A stretch of 64,000 nucleotides of DNA. It comes from Candidatus Vicinibacter proximus (lineage in GTDB: Bacteria; Bacteroidota; Bacteroidia; Chitinophagales; Saprospiraceae). The stretch covers positions 554,501-618,500 of the forward strand of contig JADJOE010000001.1 in the NCBI GenBank assembly GCA_016713905.1. The letters run 5' to 3'. The notes under the pieces are model-generated. The model made no database searches. It was not told where the DNA came from and saw only the letters and a list, made by a program, of their open reading frames with translations. Every line of letters begins with the position of its first letter. Position 1 is the first letter of the stretch. Below are positions 18,263 to 26,302 of this stretch, piece after piece. Position numbers and translations under genes: made by a program.

Positions 18263-19051
18263 ATGAAATTTATAACTTTTTCTTCACTTATTCTTTTCCT
18301 TTTTGTACAATCGGTAATGGAGCCTCGCAATCCCGAGTTAGAGGTCACAGGAGCTCCGGGAGAATTAACTTGTGCCAAGTCCACATGCCACAGTGGAGGA
18401 AATTTTACCGGAACTGTTAACATAGAGGGCTTACCTGATACCATTTCTCCGGGGCAGACATACAATTTGAATTTTGTTCAGAAGAGTAATGCAATTACCT
18501 CTGGTTTTGAAATAACTAGTCTTGATCCTCAAAACATGAGATCAGGGACCTTTGTTGCAGGACCAGGATCCAGTGTTGCTATTGGTAGAACTTTTAACAG
18601 ACAGTATATAAGGCAAATTAGTGCCAGAGCATTAACGAATGGGGAATCAGTTTATTCTTTTAGCTGGAAGGCTCCGACAAGTTTAACCGGAGATAGCATT
18701 AGATTTTATTTTGTAGGCTTAGCTGCCAATGACAATGGTAAAAATACGCTCGACAATGTCCTTAGAGCGTCAAAAAGTGTATTTTTTCAAAACACAATAT
18801 CTTCAACCGAGAATACGCTTAACAGAAGCATTACACTTAGCCCAAACCCAGTCTCAGATTATATAAATTTGACGTCTGATTATAAAGGATCTCAAGGATA
18901 TCAAATCATCGATCTTGTTGGACAGGAAGTGTTGCAGGGATTAGTTTCTTTAAACGGTAAAATTGATGTTTCAAATTTGGAACATGGGTTTTATCATTTG
19001 ATAGTCAAATTTCCATCTGGTAATTTAGTAAAATCTTTTCTTAAGAATTAA
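18263..19051 (+). CDS. Exported Reeler-like (choice-of-anchor V) protein with T9SS type A signal
   Basis: About 262 residues from ATG 18263, with a signal peptide 'MKFITFSSLILFLFVQS'. The segment 'TGAPGELTCAKSTCHSGGNFTG' shows the conserved 'TGAPGE.TC..CH.G' start of the choice-of-anchor V domain, a Reeler-like beta sandwich; here the two Cys are spaced C-x4-C-H. The last 85 residues ('LSPNPVSDYINL', 'YQIIDLVGQEV', 'GFYHLIVKFPSGNLVKSFLK') are a standard T9SS type A sorting domain. Secreted or surface-bound through type IX secretion; ligand unknown. Confidence 0.85.
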   Translation: MKFITFSSLILFLFVQSVMEPRNPELEVTGAPGELTCAKSTCHSGGNFTGTVNIEGLPDTISPGQTYNLNFVQKSNAITSGFEITSLDPQNMRSGTFVAGPGSSVAIGRTFNRQYIRQISARALTNGESVYSFSWKAPTSLTGDSIRFYFVGLAANDNGKNTLDNVLRASKSVFFQNTISSTENTLNRSITLSPNPVSDYINLTSDYKGSQGYQIIDLVGQEVLQGLVSLNGKIDVSNLEHGFYHLIVKFPSGNLVKSFLKN

Positions 19052-19149
19052 TAAGAAGATTGACCTTCTATCCACAGTATTTTATAAGAAATCAAGCACT
19101 TAAAATAATATTTTTTCGATAATAAATTTACCACCTAAAATCAGTAGGT

Positions 19150-19941
19150 TTAATTTTTCCACCGAAATCTGCGGATCAGATTTTCCTCTGCAATAAGCAA
19201 ATACTTTGTGTTGACTGCAAATGAGCTGATTTTGGCATTGCTTGTATAGATAGGTTCAGACGGTCTGGCTCCGGGATTCCAAGAATAAATTCGATTATCC
19301 TTTAGGTAAAACAATATATTGTCTTTCAAATCAATATATTTAATTTTACTGTCTTCCACAAAAAATTCTTCATTCAGGAATGCAGAAAACTGCCAAAGCC
19401 CGATACCCGGTAGCAACAGAAAAATCTCTTTACCATTTGTTTTTAAAATCGAAGTTGTAATTTCATTTTCCCGCTCATAATATATGGATTCACTGTTAAC
19501 AATTCTTTGATCTAGTATATTTTTAACATGTATTTTTCCTTCAGAAAAATAACAGTATTGAGTTGTGCTAAAAAAACATATGGCACTTTCTAAATTAAAA
19601 TTAGAATAAAATTCATCTGATAGAGTTCCCAAACTTTCATCTAGAATTTGAACACTTGAATAGGATGGAAAGAACAACATAATTTTCATGGGGTCACTAA
19701 CATCCAAAGTAACATATTCACTTAGAAAAGGACTCGAAAGCTCCTGATTTGTGGACCAATCTTCGTTCAGTTTGAATAAATGTGAACTACCTTTTTTAAA
19801 AGCATAAATTTGATTTAACTTGTCCAGATATAATGAAGAAGCGCTGAGTAAAAAGGAATCCTGAAATAAATATTTTTGGGAAGTGCCAATATTGCAAAGT
19901 AAGAACAAAAATATACTATGAATAAACCACTCCTTTATCAT
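19150..19941 (-). CDS. Exported beta-propeller-like protein of unknown function
   Basis: A 263-residue protein with a signal peptide ('IHSIFLFLLCNIGTSQ'). The mature chain has repeated short beta-strand units such as 'YLDKLNQIYAFKKGSSHLFKLN' and 'DNILFYLKDNRIYSWNPG', which suggests a small propeller. I do not recognise a named family. The start overlaps the end of the lpxH gene by 26 bases, so the two are coupled; similar small exported proteins follow lpxH in other Bacteroidota. No T9SS signal or lipobox is seen. Confidence 0.7.
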   Translation of the reverse strand: MIKEWFIHSIFLFLLCNIGTSQKYLFQDSFLLSASSLYLDKLNQIYAFKKGSSHLFKLNEDWSTNQELSSPFLSEYVTLDVSDPMKIMLFFPSYSSVQILDESLGTLSDEFYSNFNLESAICFFSTTQYCYFSEGKIHVKNILDQRIVNSESIYYERENEITTSILKTNGKEIFLLLPGIGLWQFSAFLNEEFFVEDSKIKYIDLKDNILFYLKDNRIYSWNPGARPSEPIYTSNAKISSFAVNTKYLLIAEENLIRRFRWKN

Positions 19942-20680
19942 TTTTATAAAATTTCAGCTGAAGTGAAGACCCGTCAAACTCTGCATAAGATTGAAAATTT
20001 AACCAATCTCCCAAATTTACATAACGTGATTGTGTACCATAAATATTGTAATCAATGGGCAGGTGGCGATGTCCAAAAATATAATAATCTGCCTGAATAG
20101 TGGGATGTTTTTTTTGAACATATTGGATTAACCATTCTTTATCAGGACCTAAATATTTTTGGACAGGTGCCTGTGCCTCTCTGCTTTTTCCTGAAAAGTA
20201 ATTAGCCAGGCTAATCCCAATATCAGGGTGAATCCACCGGAATAACCATTGGGCAAGCGGGTTTTTAAACAATTTTTTCAATCTTTTATAGCCATAGTCA
20301 CCGGGTCCAAGCCCATCTCCATGTCCAATTAAAAACTTTTTACTACCTAAATTTTCCAAGATTGGTTTTTGGTAAATTGGAATGCCCAGCTCTGTCCACA
20401 AATAATCTTTCATCCAAAGATCATGATTCCCAGTAAAAAAACGTACATCAATTCCTTTGTCTTTAAGCTCGGCTATTTTACCAAGTATTCTGATGTACCC
20501 TTTGGGAACAACTTTTTTATAATCAAACCAAAAATCAAATACATCCCCTACAAGAAAAAGATGGGTTGCATCATGTGATATTTTATCCATCCATTCCACA
20601 ATCAATGCTTCTCTTAGGCGGGAAACTATTTTAGAGGAATCACCAAGGTGAAAATCAGAAGTGAAGTAAGCTTTAATCAA
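19916..20680 (-). CDS. lpxH: UDP-2,3-diacylglucosamine pyrophosphatase (lipid A synthesis)
   Basis: A 254-residue calcineurin-like phosphoesterase. All metal-site motifs are present: 'SDFHLGD' (D9, H11), 'LVGDVFDFWFDY', 'TGNHDLWM', 'IGHGDG' and 'IFGHRHLP'. This set, with the 'D.FDFWF' motif, marks LpxH, which hydrolyses UDP-2,3-diacylglucosamine to lipid X in the cytosol at the inner membrane. It starts 15 bases after the 3-hydroxyanthranilate dioxygenase gene and overlaps the downstream gene, so it belongs to a leftward cluster. Confidence 0.92.
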   Translation of the reverse strand: MIKAYFTSDFHLGDSSKIVSRLREALIVEWMDKISHDATHLFLVGDVFDFWFDYKKVVPKGYIRILGKIAELKDKGIDVRFFTGNHDLWMKDYLWTELGIPIYQKPILENLGSKKFLIGHGDGLGPGDYGYKRLKKLFKNPLAQWLFRWIHPDIGISLANYFSGKSREAQAPVQKYLGPDKEWLIQYVQKKHPTIQADYYIFGHRHLPIDYNIYGTQSRYVNLGDWLNFQSYAEFDGSSLQLKFYKNDKGVVYS

Positions 20681-20695
20681 AGTATTTTTCTGTTA

Positions 20696-21226
20696 TTAGC
20701 TCACAAATCGGGGGTCAGTTTCCATAACAGCGCCACATTTTTTGCAAGTTCTCATAGATTCTGAAGCATAATATTCTTTAAATCTTGGAATAAAATCTTT
20801 TTCAATATTTTCTAAAGGAAAATAGCTTTCGTGTAATTTTTCATTACATTTTTCACAAAACCACAATAATCCATCATTTTCACCCGGCTTACGTTTACAT
20901 TCAATAACCAGACCAATGGTTCCTTCAGGTCTTATGGGTGAGTGGGGCGTATTGGCAGGTAAAAGAAACATTTCACCTTGCCTTATAGGTATATCAACAG
21001 GTTTGCCATCCTCTTGAATTCTGACAGTCACATCTCCTTCAATTTGAAAATACCATTCTTCTGTTTCGTTATAATGATAATCCTTACGGGCATTTGGTCC
21101 AGCCACAATCATCACGATGAAATCTCCCGCTTCATGATAGAGGTTTCTATTTCCCACAGGAGGCTTCAATTCACTCCTATGGTCCTCAATCCATTGATAA
21201 ATATTGAAAGGTCTTATTATCGACAT
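20696..21226 (-). CDS. nbaC: 3-hydroxyanthranilate 3,4-dioxygenase
   Basis: A 176-residue cupin dioxygenase that opens the ring of 3-hydroxyanthranilate in the kynurenine route to quinolinate and NAD. The iron ligands H51, E57 and H95 are all present ('KDYHYNETEEW', 'PANTPHSP'). The C-terminal rubredoxin-like site 'CEKC...CKKC' of the bacterial form is complete. Length and residue numbering match the well-studied bacterial enzyme closely. No other kynurenine-pathway gene is in the window. A -7-like box (TATCTTTA on the minus strand) lies in the 53-base gap upstream. Confidence 0.95.
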   Translation of the reverse strand: MSIIRPFNIYQWIEDHRSELKPPVGNRNLYHEAGDFIVMIVAGPNARKDYHYNETEEWYFQIEGDVTVRIQEDGKPVDIPIRQGEMFLLPANTPHSPIRPEGTIGLVIECKRKPGENDGLLWFCEKCNEKLHESYFPLENIEKDFIPRFKEYYASESMRTCKKCGAVMETDPRFVS

Positions 21227-21279
21227 AAAGCTTAATTTTAAATAAAGATACGGTATTCAAATAGTCTGTACTAAAATTT

Positions 21280-21795
21280 CTATTGAATTTTAACGCTGCT
21301 GTATTTATTCATACCAGCATAATATATCAGTCTCCAGCCATCGCCGGTTTTGGCAAATCTTCTTATCAAAATAAGATCATTGTGGATATCTTTTATTTTT
21401 TCTTCAATAAGTACATCTTTAAGATTGAGGTAATCAGATTCAAAAGTATGGTCTCCTTGAAAGTCTGATTTTTGAAATATCCATTGATCTGCTGACCAAA
21501 AAAATTTTTCGCCCCCTATAAAAGCCGGATCAGCATGATTTGGTAAACCCTCCAAAGGAAAAAAAATATGGTTGATCTGGAAAACACTGTCCGCATGAAA
21601 CTGGGTATAAAAATTCTTAAAATCCTCTGGTAGAAATTCAAAGCTATTTTTCTTTTGATCCTGCACAGCCCTGATTCCGGATTCATTATTTCGGCAAGAG
21701 AATATCAAAATTATAATTGCTACCCATGAGAAGTTAGCTGTCCTTAGTGGCCACCAGATAGCAAAAGTTTGCTCCAACCTCGTGATAAATTGCAT
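21280..21795 (-). CDS. Hypothetical lipoprotein (DUF4348-like)
   Basis: About 171 residues. The hydrophobic stretch 'WVAIIILIFSC' has a lipobox Cys, so it is probably an outer-membrane or periplasmic lipoprotein; the mature part ('PEDFKNFYTQFHADSVFQINHIFFPLEG', 'DGWRLIYYAGM') fits DUF4348. The start is uncertain: ATG 21810, ATG 21795 and TTG 21777 all lie inside the preceding phosphopantetheinyl transferase gene, and all give an unusually long N-terminus before the signal helix. I chose 21795. Function unknown. Confidence 0.7.
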   Translation of the reverse strand: MQFITRLEQTFAIWWPLRTANFSWVAIIILIFSCRNNESGIRAVQDQKKNSFEFLPEDFKNFYTQFHADSVFQINHIFFPLEGLPNHADPAFIGGEKFFWSADQWIFQKSDFQGDHTFESDYLNLKDVLIEEKIKDIHNDLILIRRFAKTGDGWRLIYYAGMNKYSSVKIQ

Positions 21796-22390
21796 AATGG
21801 ATGGTATCATCGGCCAAATATAAGGATGCTGAATGAATCACTAGTGTGTTTTGTTCCACAAGTAATTTAAGGTAAATCTGTGTGTTAAATTGTATACCCC
21901 TTTTTCCATGTGCTTTATAGACGGCTTCTTTGGCACACCAGCAGAGTGTAGCAGCAATAACTAGGTCAGGATGGTTCAAAAAATTATTGTTTAGAAATTC
22001 CAGTTCGTCAGTACTTAGATATTTGTGGAGAATGCGAATGATCTTTGCATCAAGCATCTGGATATCTAATCCAACTTCATATGGTCCGGTAACAAAACCA
22101 GTGTATTCCCCTGAATGTGAGATGGAGAGAAACCTATTGGTTTGTTTAAAATTTAGTTTGCCGAATTCATTCTTAATAAATTCAGGACTTCCTGTAGTTC
22201 CCGTAAAAGTATACAGCACATACCTAGATGCCAAGTACTCCAATCTTCTTTTTGGATGAACTTCAACCAACCGGGTAAGTTCATTTTCTGCCCATGGAAA
22301 TGAAGCCCGAAAAAAGGATTCAGGCTCACTTATTTGCCAGATTAAAAAATGAATATCTGACAATATTTTTTTTTGGATAAATATAGGCAT
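21734..22390 (-). CDS. 4'-phosphopantetheinyl transferase (Sfp-like)
   Basis: A 218-residue transferase that loads the phosphopantetheine arm of CoA onto carrier proteins. The conserved 'SISHSGEYTGFV', 'VGLDIQMLDAKI' (metal-binding Asp) and 'LCWCAKEAVYKAHGKRG' (catalytic Glu/Lys) motifs are all present. Length and the 'W.AKEA.YK' motif place it in the Sfp/AcpT group rather than the shorter AcpS. It may activate fatty-acid acyl carrier protein or a secondary-metabolite carrier; no synthase gene is near. It overlaps the lipoprotein gene downstream. Confidence 0.88.
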   Translation of the reverse strand: MPIFIQKKILSDIHFLIWQISEPESFFRASFPWAENELTRLVEVHPKRRLEYLASRYVLYTFTGTTGSPEFIKNEFGKLNFKQTNRFLSISHSGEYTGFVTGPYEVGLDIQMLDAKIIRILHKYLSTDELEFLNNNFLNHPDLVIAATLCWCAKEAVYKAHGKRGIQFNTQIYLKLLVEQNTLVIHSASLYLADDTIHYAIYHEVGANFCYLVATKDS

Positions 22391-22660
22391 ACTGTTTCTG
22401 CAGCGAAGCTATATTTTATTTTGTAACTATTTGAAAATTCATTAATAATTAAGGCAGTGAAATTTATTAATTTGGGATTATAAATTAGGAAAACTCAGGG
22501 TTTACCCTGATATACCCAAATTATTTTATCTGGGTTTTCCCTGATTTTTCAGTTAAATTCTCATTTTTATTTGCACAGGTTTAAGATTGATCATATCATT
22601 GTGTCATCCTTACGGCATATCCTTATAACTTTTAGGTTTTAACATCAATATATTTTGATT
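22391..22660. other. Intergenic region with foldable direct repeats
   Basis: This 270-base stretch divides the leftward phosphopantetheinyl transferase gene and a small rightward ORF. It contains the repeat element at 22495-22547, described separately. No other gene, tRNA or clear promoter box is seen. Confidence 0.55.
22495..22547. repeat. Two direct repeats with internal GGG/CCC dyads
   Basis: CAGGGTTTACCCTGATAT (22496-22513) and CTGGGTTTTCCCTGATTT (22530-22547) match at 15 of 18 positions and lie 34 bases apart. The first contains a perfect TCAGGG / CCCTGA dyad (22495-22500 with 22505-22510). Between them ACCCA (22514-22518) can pair with TGGGT (22531-22535), so several mutually exclusive folds are possible. 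It could be a tandem operator or an RNA switch; there is no direct proof of either. Confidence 0.6.
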
Positions 22661-22924
22661 ATGCCGATTCCAATAATAAGAATTTTTGTCCTCTATTTAA
22701 ATGTAGTTTTTGTATTAGATTTTTCGTTCGCTCAGATATCTCGACCTGGATATTTGCATGCCGCAGGTGGTGGAGAAGTTTTTTTATCTCCGTCCTTATG
22801 CCCAAATAACAGCGAGGAGTTTACCATCGCCTGCGACATGACTGAGCGAAATCTGTTGAGCCAACAATTAAATCAGAATAGCATCTTTAAGGATGGTAAT
22901 CATGACTCGGAAAGGAGCGTTTAA
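22661..22924 (+). CDS. Small exported ORF of unknown function
   Basis: An 87-residue frame from ATG 22661 (an ATG-ATA two codons upstream is also possible). The N-terminus 'IRIFVLYLNVVFVLDFSFAQ' is a credible signal peptide, and the mature part of about 60 residues has two Cys and a Gly-rich 'HAAGGGEVFLSPSLCPNN' stretch. I recognise no family. It stands alone between a repeat element and a folded RNA candidate, and a 10-bp hairpin spans its stop codon. It could be a real secreted peptide, a leader-type ORF, or chance. Confidence 0.4.
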   Translation: MPIPIIRIFVLYLNVVFVLDFSFAQISRPGYLHAAGGGEVFLSPSLCPNNSEEFTIACDMTERNLLSQQLNQNSIFKDGNHDSERSV

Positions 22925-22942
22925 ATGACCAACTCCTTTCCG
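22908..22942 (+). other. 10-bp hairpin spanning the stop codon of the small ORF
   Basis: CGGAAAGGAG (22908-22917) and CTCCTTTCCG (22933-22942) are perfect complements with a 15-base loop that holds the TAA stop at 22922-22924. A run of six T follows only about 12 bases later, so it is not a typical terminator. Confidence 0.7.
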
Positions 22943-23012
22943 TTGTGATGATCCGGTTTTTTATTTGATCAGAATCTTTCAAAATTATTAAGTGTTTATC
23001 CACACATAAATT

Positions 23013-23135
23013 TTAGACTACTATGGAGTATATATTATTAAAACCGATTATTTGAAGATGAAGTAGTCTAATTGATCCCCTGGTTTTCGGCATGCTGTCA
23101 AAGCATTCGGTAAGTGCAACCAGGGGATATTTTTT
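23013..23135 (+). ncRNA. Candidate structured RNA with terminal hairpin
   Basis: Two consecutive perfect stems: TTAGACTACT (23013-23022) with AGTAGTCTAA (23062-23071), then ATCCCCTGGTT (23075-23085) with AACCAGGGGAT (23118-23128), the latter holding an inner ATGCT / AGCAT stem (23092-23096 with 23102-23106). The second stem is followed by six T (23130-23135), so it can act as an intrinsic terminator. No ORF lies inside. It could be a small RNA, or the structured 3' end of a transcript from the small ORF. No promoter box was found just upstream. Confidence 0.55.
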
Positions 23136-23218
23136 ATACCATTAGGTCTACTTGATCAATTTTTAATATCTTTCCAAGCGATTAGTATTTAACACCTTAC
23201 AAATTTGGTAGTTGGACA

Positions 23219-24298
23219 ATGGCAAGGAAAAGGATAAAAACTATTAAATGCTCAAATTGTGGGTATAATTTTAATCATGGAGAGAATTTTTGCCCCTCCT
23301 GTGGACAAGAAAATCACGCGCCTAATCAGCCATTTAAGCATTTATTTTTAGAATTCTTTGAATCATTGTTTCATTTTGATACTAAAGTTTTCTTAAGTCT
23401 AAAATACTTATTGTTTTATCCAGGCAGGATGACCCTTGAATTTCTTGAAAACAAACGAGCACGATTTGTTCCCCCTGTCAGGTTATATATATTCATCAGT
23501 GTCATTTTTTTTGTATTCATCAATAGATTTACAAACAGGATAACAGAAAACATAACAACTAATGAAAATTCAGGATTAGTTGTCTTTAAGGACGGACAGT
23601 ACGTAGATACGAGTGATTCCGATGTTGTAAAATTGGATTCTTCTTTTAAACGGAAATTGGATACTATCAAGGATTCTGACCCTAAGCAAAGTCCAAAAGC
23701 AAATGAAAATATGCAAGATTCAGGAGATGTAAATTTTGGCCTTAGTCAGGGATTTCAACTCACTAAAAATGAGTTGGAAGAATTAATAAAAAGACCATTA
23801 AAGGATATAAATTTCGACTCCATACTGGCGATAAAAAAGGTTCCCAACAATTTTATCTACAGACAATTTTTAGTGCAATACCTGAAAGCAAAAAAAGACA
23901 GTAAAACATTTGGAATAAATCTAGTACATACATTTGTTAAAAATACAACTATGGCAATGTTCTTTCTTATGCCATTTTTTGGAATGATAATATTTCTGCT
24001 TTATTTTCGAAGGGGAAAAAACTATTATGAGTATCTAATTTATTCCATTCATTTTCATACTGCGGTGTTCGCCTATTTAATTATTGTGTTTGTTTTTGAT
24101 ATCTTTTTAGATATGGATTGGATATATACTTATCTCTTTTGGGGATTTCTCTTGTATCAATTCTTTGCTTTAAATTTATTGCATAAACAAAAAATTCTAA
24201 CAACTGTCTTTAAAGCTTTTATTTCAATCCTGGTATATTCTGTTGTGGTATTGGTAGGACTTTTAGTGTCTATTTTAATCGGAGCTTTTATAGTGTAA
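23219..24298 (+). CDS. DUF3667 zinc-ribbon membrane protein
   Basis: A 359-residue protein. It begins with a zinc ribbon 'KCSNCGYNFNHGENFCPSCGQEN', followed by 'FKHLFLEFFESLFHFDTKVFLSLKYLLFYPG' and 'EFLENKRARFVPPVRLYIFISVIFF', the DUF3667 pattern. One membrane helix follows at about residue 85-105, then a charged 130-residue region, and three or four helices at the C-terminus. The ribbon is probably cytoplasmic. The function of DUF3667 is unknown. It is convergent with groEL, separated by a shared hairpin terminator. Confidence 0.85.
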   Translation: MARKRIKTIKCSNCGYNFNHGENFCPSCGQENHAPNQPFKHLFLEFFESLFHFDTKVFLSLKYLLFYPGRMTLEFLENKRARFVPPVRLYIFISVIFFVFINRFTNRITENITTNENSGLVVFKDGQYVDTSDSDVVKLDSSFKRKLDTIKDSDPKQSPKANENMQDSGDVNFGLSQGFQLTKNELEELIKRPLKDINFDSILAIKKVPNNFIYRQFLVQYLKAKKDSKTFGINLVHTFVKNTTMAMFFLMPFFGMIIFLLYFRRGKNYYEYLIYSIHFHTAVFAYLIIVFVFDIFLDMDWIYTYLFWGFLLYQFFALNLLHKQKILTTVFKAFISILVYSVVVLVGLLVSILIGAFIV

Positions 24299-24301
24299 AT
24301 T

Positions 24302-24336
24302 AAAAAAAAACGGGTAAGCAAAAATGCCCACCCGTT
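24302..24336 (-). terminator. Terminator of groESL (possibly bidirectional)
   Basis: AACGGGT (24309-24315) and ACCCGTT (24330-24336) form a 7-bp stem, with extra pairing of GC bases inside. On the minus strand the stem runs into nine T residues (24302-24310 as A on the plus strand), so it ends the groES-groEL transcript. Confidence 0.85.
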
Positions 24337-24362
24337 ATTAAGATTCTACAATTTGCAAAAGA

Positions 24363-25997
24363 TTACATCATGCCATCCATGCCTCCCGGATGTGCGTGAG
24401 CGTGACCTTTATCTTCTTTAGGTTTGTCACTAATAACACATTCTGTCATTAATAACATCGCAGCTATCGAAGCAGCATTTTCCAATGCAATGCGTGTCAC
24501 TTTAGTAGGGTCTATAACACCTGCTTTTTTGAGATCTTCATATTGCCCTGTGCGTGCATTGTAACCATATGCGCCCTTCTTTGCCTTAACGTGCATAACC
24601 ACTACTGAAGCTTCATCACCTGAGTTTTCAGCGATCACTCTGAGAGGAGCTTCAAGTGCCTTCCTAACGATGTCGATACCGAATTTTTCATCTTCGTTAA
24701 CAACATTTTTGATTTTTTCTAAGGAATCAATGGCTCTAACCAAAGCAACGCCACCACCTGCAACGATTCCTTCTTCAACTGCAGCTCGGGTAGCATGTAA
24801 AGCATCATCCACACGGTCTTTTTTCTCCTTCATTTCAACCTCTGTGGCTGCTCCAACATATAAAACAGCAACACCACCTGCAAGCTTTGCCAATCTTTCC
24901 TGAAGTTTTTCTTTGTCGTAATCGGAAGTTGTGCTTTCTATCTGTTGTTTAATTTGATTAATTCTTGCCTCAATCATCTTTTTGGTACCCTTGCCATTAA
25001 CCAAAGTGGTATTGTCTTTGTCTACTTCGATCTTTTCAGCCTGTCCAAGATGCTCTAATTCAGTACTCTCCAGTTTGTATCCTTTTTCATCTGAAATTAC
25101 AGTACCATTAGTAAGCACGGCAATATCTTCAAGCATTGCCTTTCTTCGGTCTCCAAAGCCAGGCGCCTTTACCGCAACTACTTTTAGGTTTGCTCTAAGT
25201 CTGTTGACTACCAGAACACCGAGTGCCTGACTGTCTACATCTTCAGCAATAATCAATAATGGCCTTCCGGAAGAAACAACCTTCTCAAGAATAGGCACGA
25301 TCTCCTGCATGTTGGAGATTTTTTTATCAGTGATCAGAATATATGGGTTATCATACTCTGCGATCATTTTTTCTGCATTCGTAATAAAATATGGAGATAG
25401 ATAACCTCTGTCAAACTGCATTCCTATAACTTCGTCCACATAAGTATGCGTTCCTTTAGCTTCTTCGACAGTAATTACACCATCTTTTGTTACCCTCTTC
25501 ATGGCATCTGCAATTAAACCCCCGATCTCCTCATCATTGTTCGCAGATATTGATCCAACTTGCTTTATTTTATTAAAGTCGTTTCCAATTTGCTCAGATT
25601 GTTTTTTTAAATCAGCTGTGACGGCCATTACTGCTTTATCAATACCTCTTTTCAAATCCATTGGATTAGAACCACCGGTAACATATTTAAGTCCGGCATT
25701 CACCATAGATTGAGCTAAGACGGTTGCCGTTGTAGTTCCATCTCCAGCAATATCAGCAGTTTTGGATGCTACTTCTTTAATCATTTGTGCACCCATGTTT
25801 TCTACTGCATCTTCCAGTTCAACTTCCTTTGCAACGGTGACACCGTCTTTAGTGATTTGAGGTGCACCAAAGGATTTCTGTATTACCACATTTCGCCCTT
25901 TAGGACCTAGTGTTACTTTAACCGCATTCGCCAGTTTGTCAATTCCGCTCTTCAACTTTTCTCTGGCTTCACTATTGAAATTAATGTCTTTTGCCAT
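24363..25997 (-). CDS. groEL: Chaperonin GroEL (60 kDa)
   Basis: A 544-residue group I chaperonin, the standard length. Landmarks: 'AVKVTLGPKGRNVVIQKSFGAP', 'DGTTTATVLAQ' (ATP site), 'VEEGIVAGGGVALVRA', and the C-terminal 'GGMDGMM' tail. It forms the double-ring folding chamber with GroES in the cytosol. It follows groES by 38 bases in a two-gene operon. Confidence 0.99.
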   Translation of the reverse strand: MAKDINFNSEAREKLKSGIDKLANAVKVTLGPKGRNVVIQKSFGAPQITKDGVTVAKEVELEDAVENMGAQMIKEVASKTADIAGDGTTTATVLAQSMVNAGLKYVTGGSNPMDLKRGIDKAVMAVTADLKKQSEQIGNDFNKIKQVGSISANNDEEIGGLIADAMKRVTKDGVITVEEAKGTHTYVDEVIGMQFDRGYLSPYFITNAEKMIAEYDNPYILITDKKISNMQEIVPILEKVVSSGRPLLIIAEDVDSQALGVLVVNRLRANLKVVAVKAPGFGDRRKAMLEDIAVLTNGTVISDEKGYKLESTELEHLGQAEKIEVDKDNTTLVNGKGTKKMIEARINQIKQQIESTTSDYDKEKLQERLAKLAGGVAVLYVGAATEVEMKEKKDRVDDALHATRAAVEEGIVAGGGVALVRAIDSLEKIKNVVNEDEKFGIDIVRKALEAPLRVIAENSGDEASVVVMHVKAKKGAYGYNARTGQYEDLKKAGVIDPTKVTRIALENAASIAAMLLMTECVISDKPKEDKGHAHAHPGGMDGMM

Positions 25998-26035
25998 AAT
26001 ATATAAATTTTTAATAATATGTTTAAATGATTTAA

Positions 26036-26302
26036 TTATTCAATGATCACTAAAATGTCATCTTCTCTCATAATCAGGTAATCTACACCTTTATATGAAA
26101 ACTCCTGACCTGCATACTTCCCATAAAGCACGATGTCCCCTTTTGTAACCGTCATCATATTTCCTTCTTTGCCTGGTCCAACTGCGATTACCTCTCCTCT
26201 TTGTGGCTTTTCTTTCGCAGTATCCGGAATAATGATTCCTCCCTTTGTTTTTTCATCGGCCGCCGCCGGTTTTACAATTACTCTATCATTAATTGGTTTC
26301 AT
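26036..26302 (-). CDS. groES: Co-chaperonin GroES (10 kDa)
   Basis: An 88-residue cap for GroEL. The 'MKPINDRVIVKP' start, the mobile loop 'EKTKGGIIIPDTAKEKPQRGEVIAVGPG' region, and the end 'REDDILVIIE' are typical. It is slightly shorter than the E. coli protein but normal for the group. It is the first gene of the groESL operon; the region upstream holds TGTCA elements that could be a heat-shock operator. Confidence 0.98.
   Translation of the reverse strand: MKPINDRVIVKPAAADEKTKGGIIIPDTAKEKPQRGEVIAVGPGKEGNMMTVTKGDIVLYGKYAGQEFSYKGVDYLIMREDDILVIIE

Noticed and set aside
19052..19149. Terminator after the Reeler-like gene
   Set aside because: AGAAG/CTTCT is only 5 bp and has no T run.
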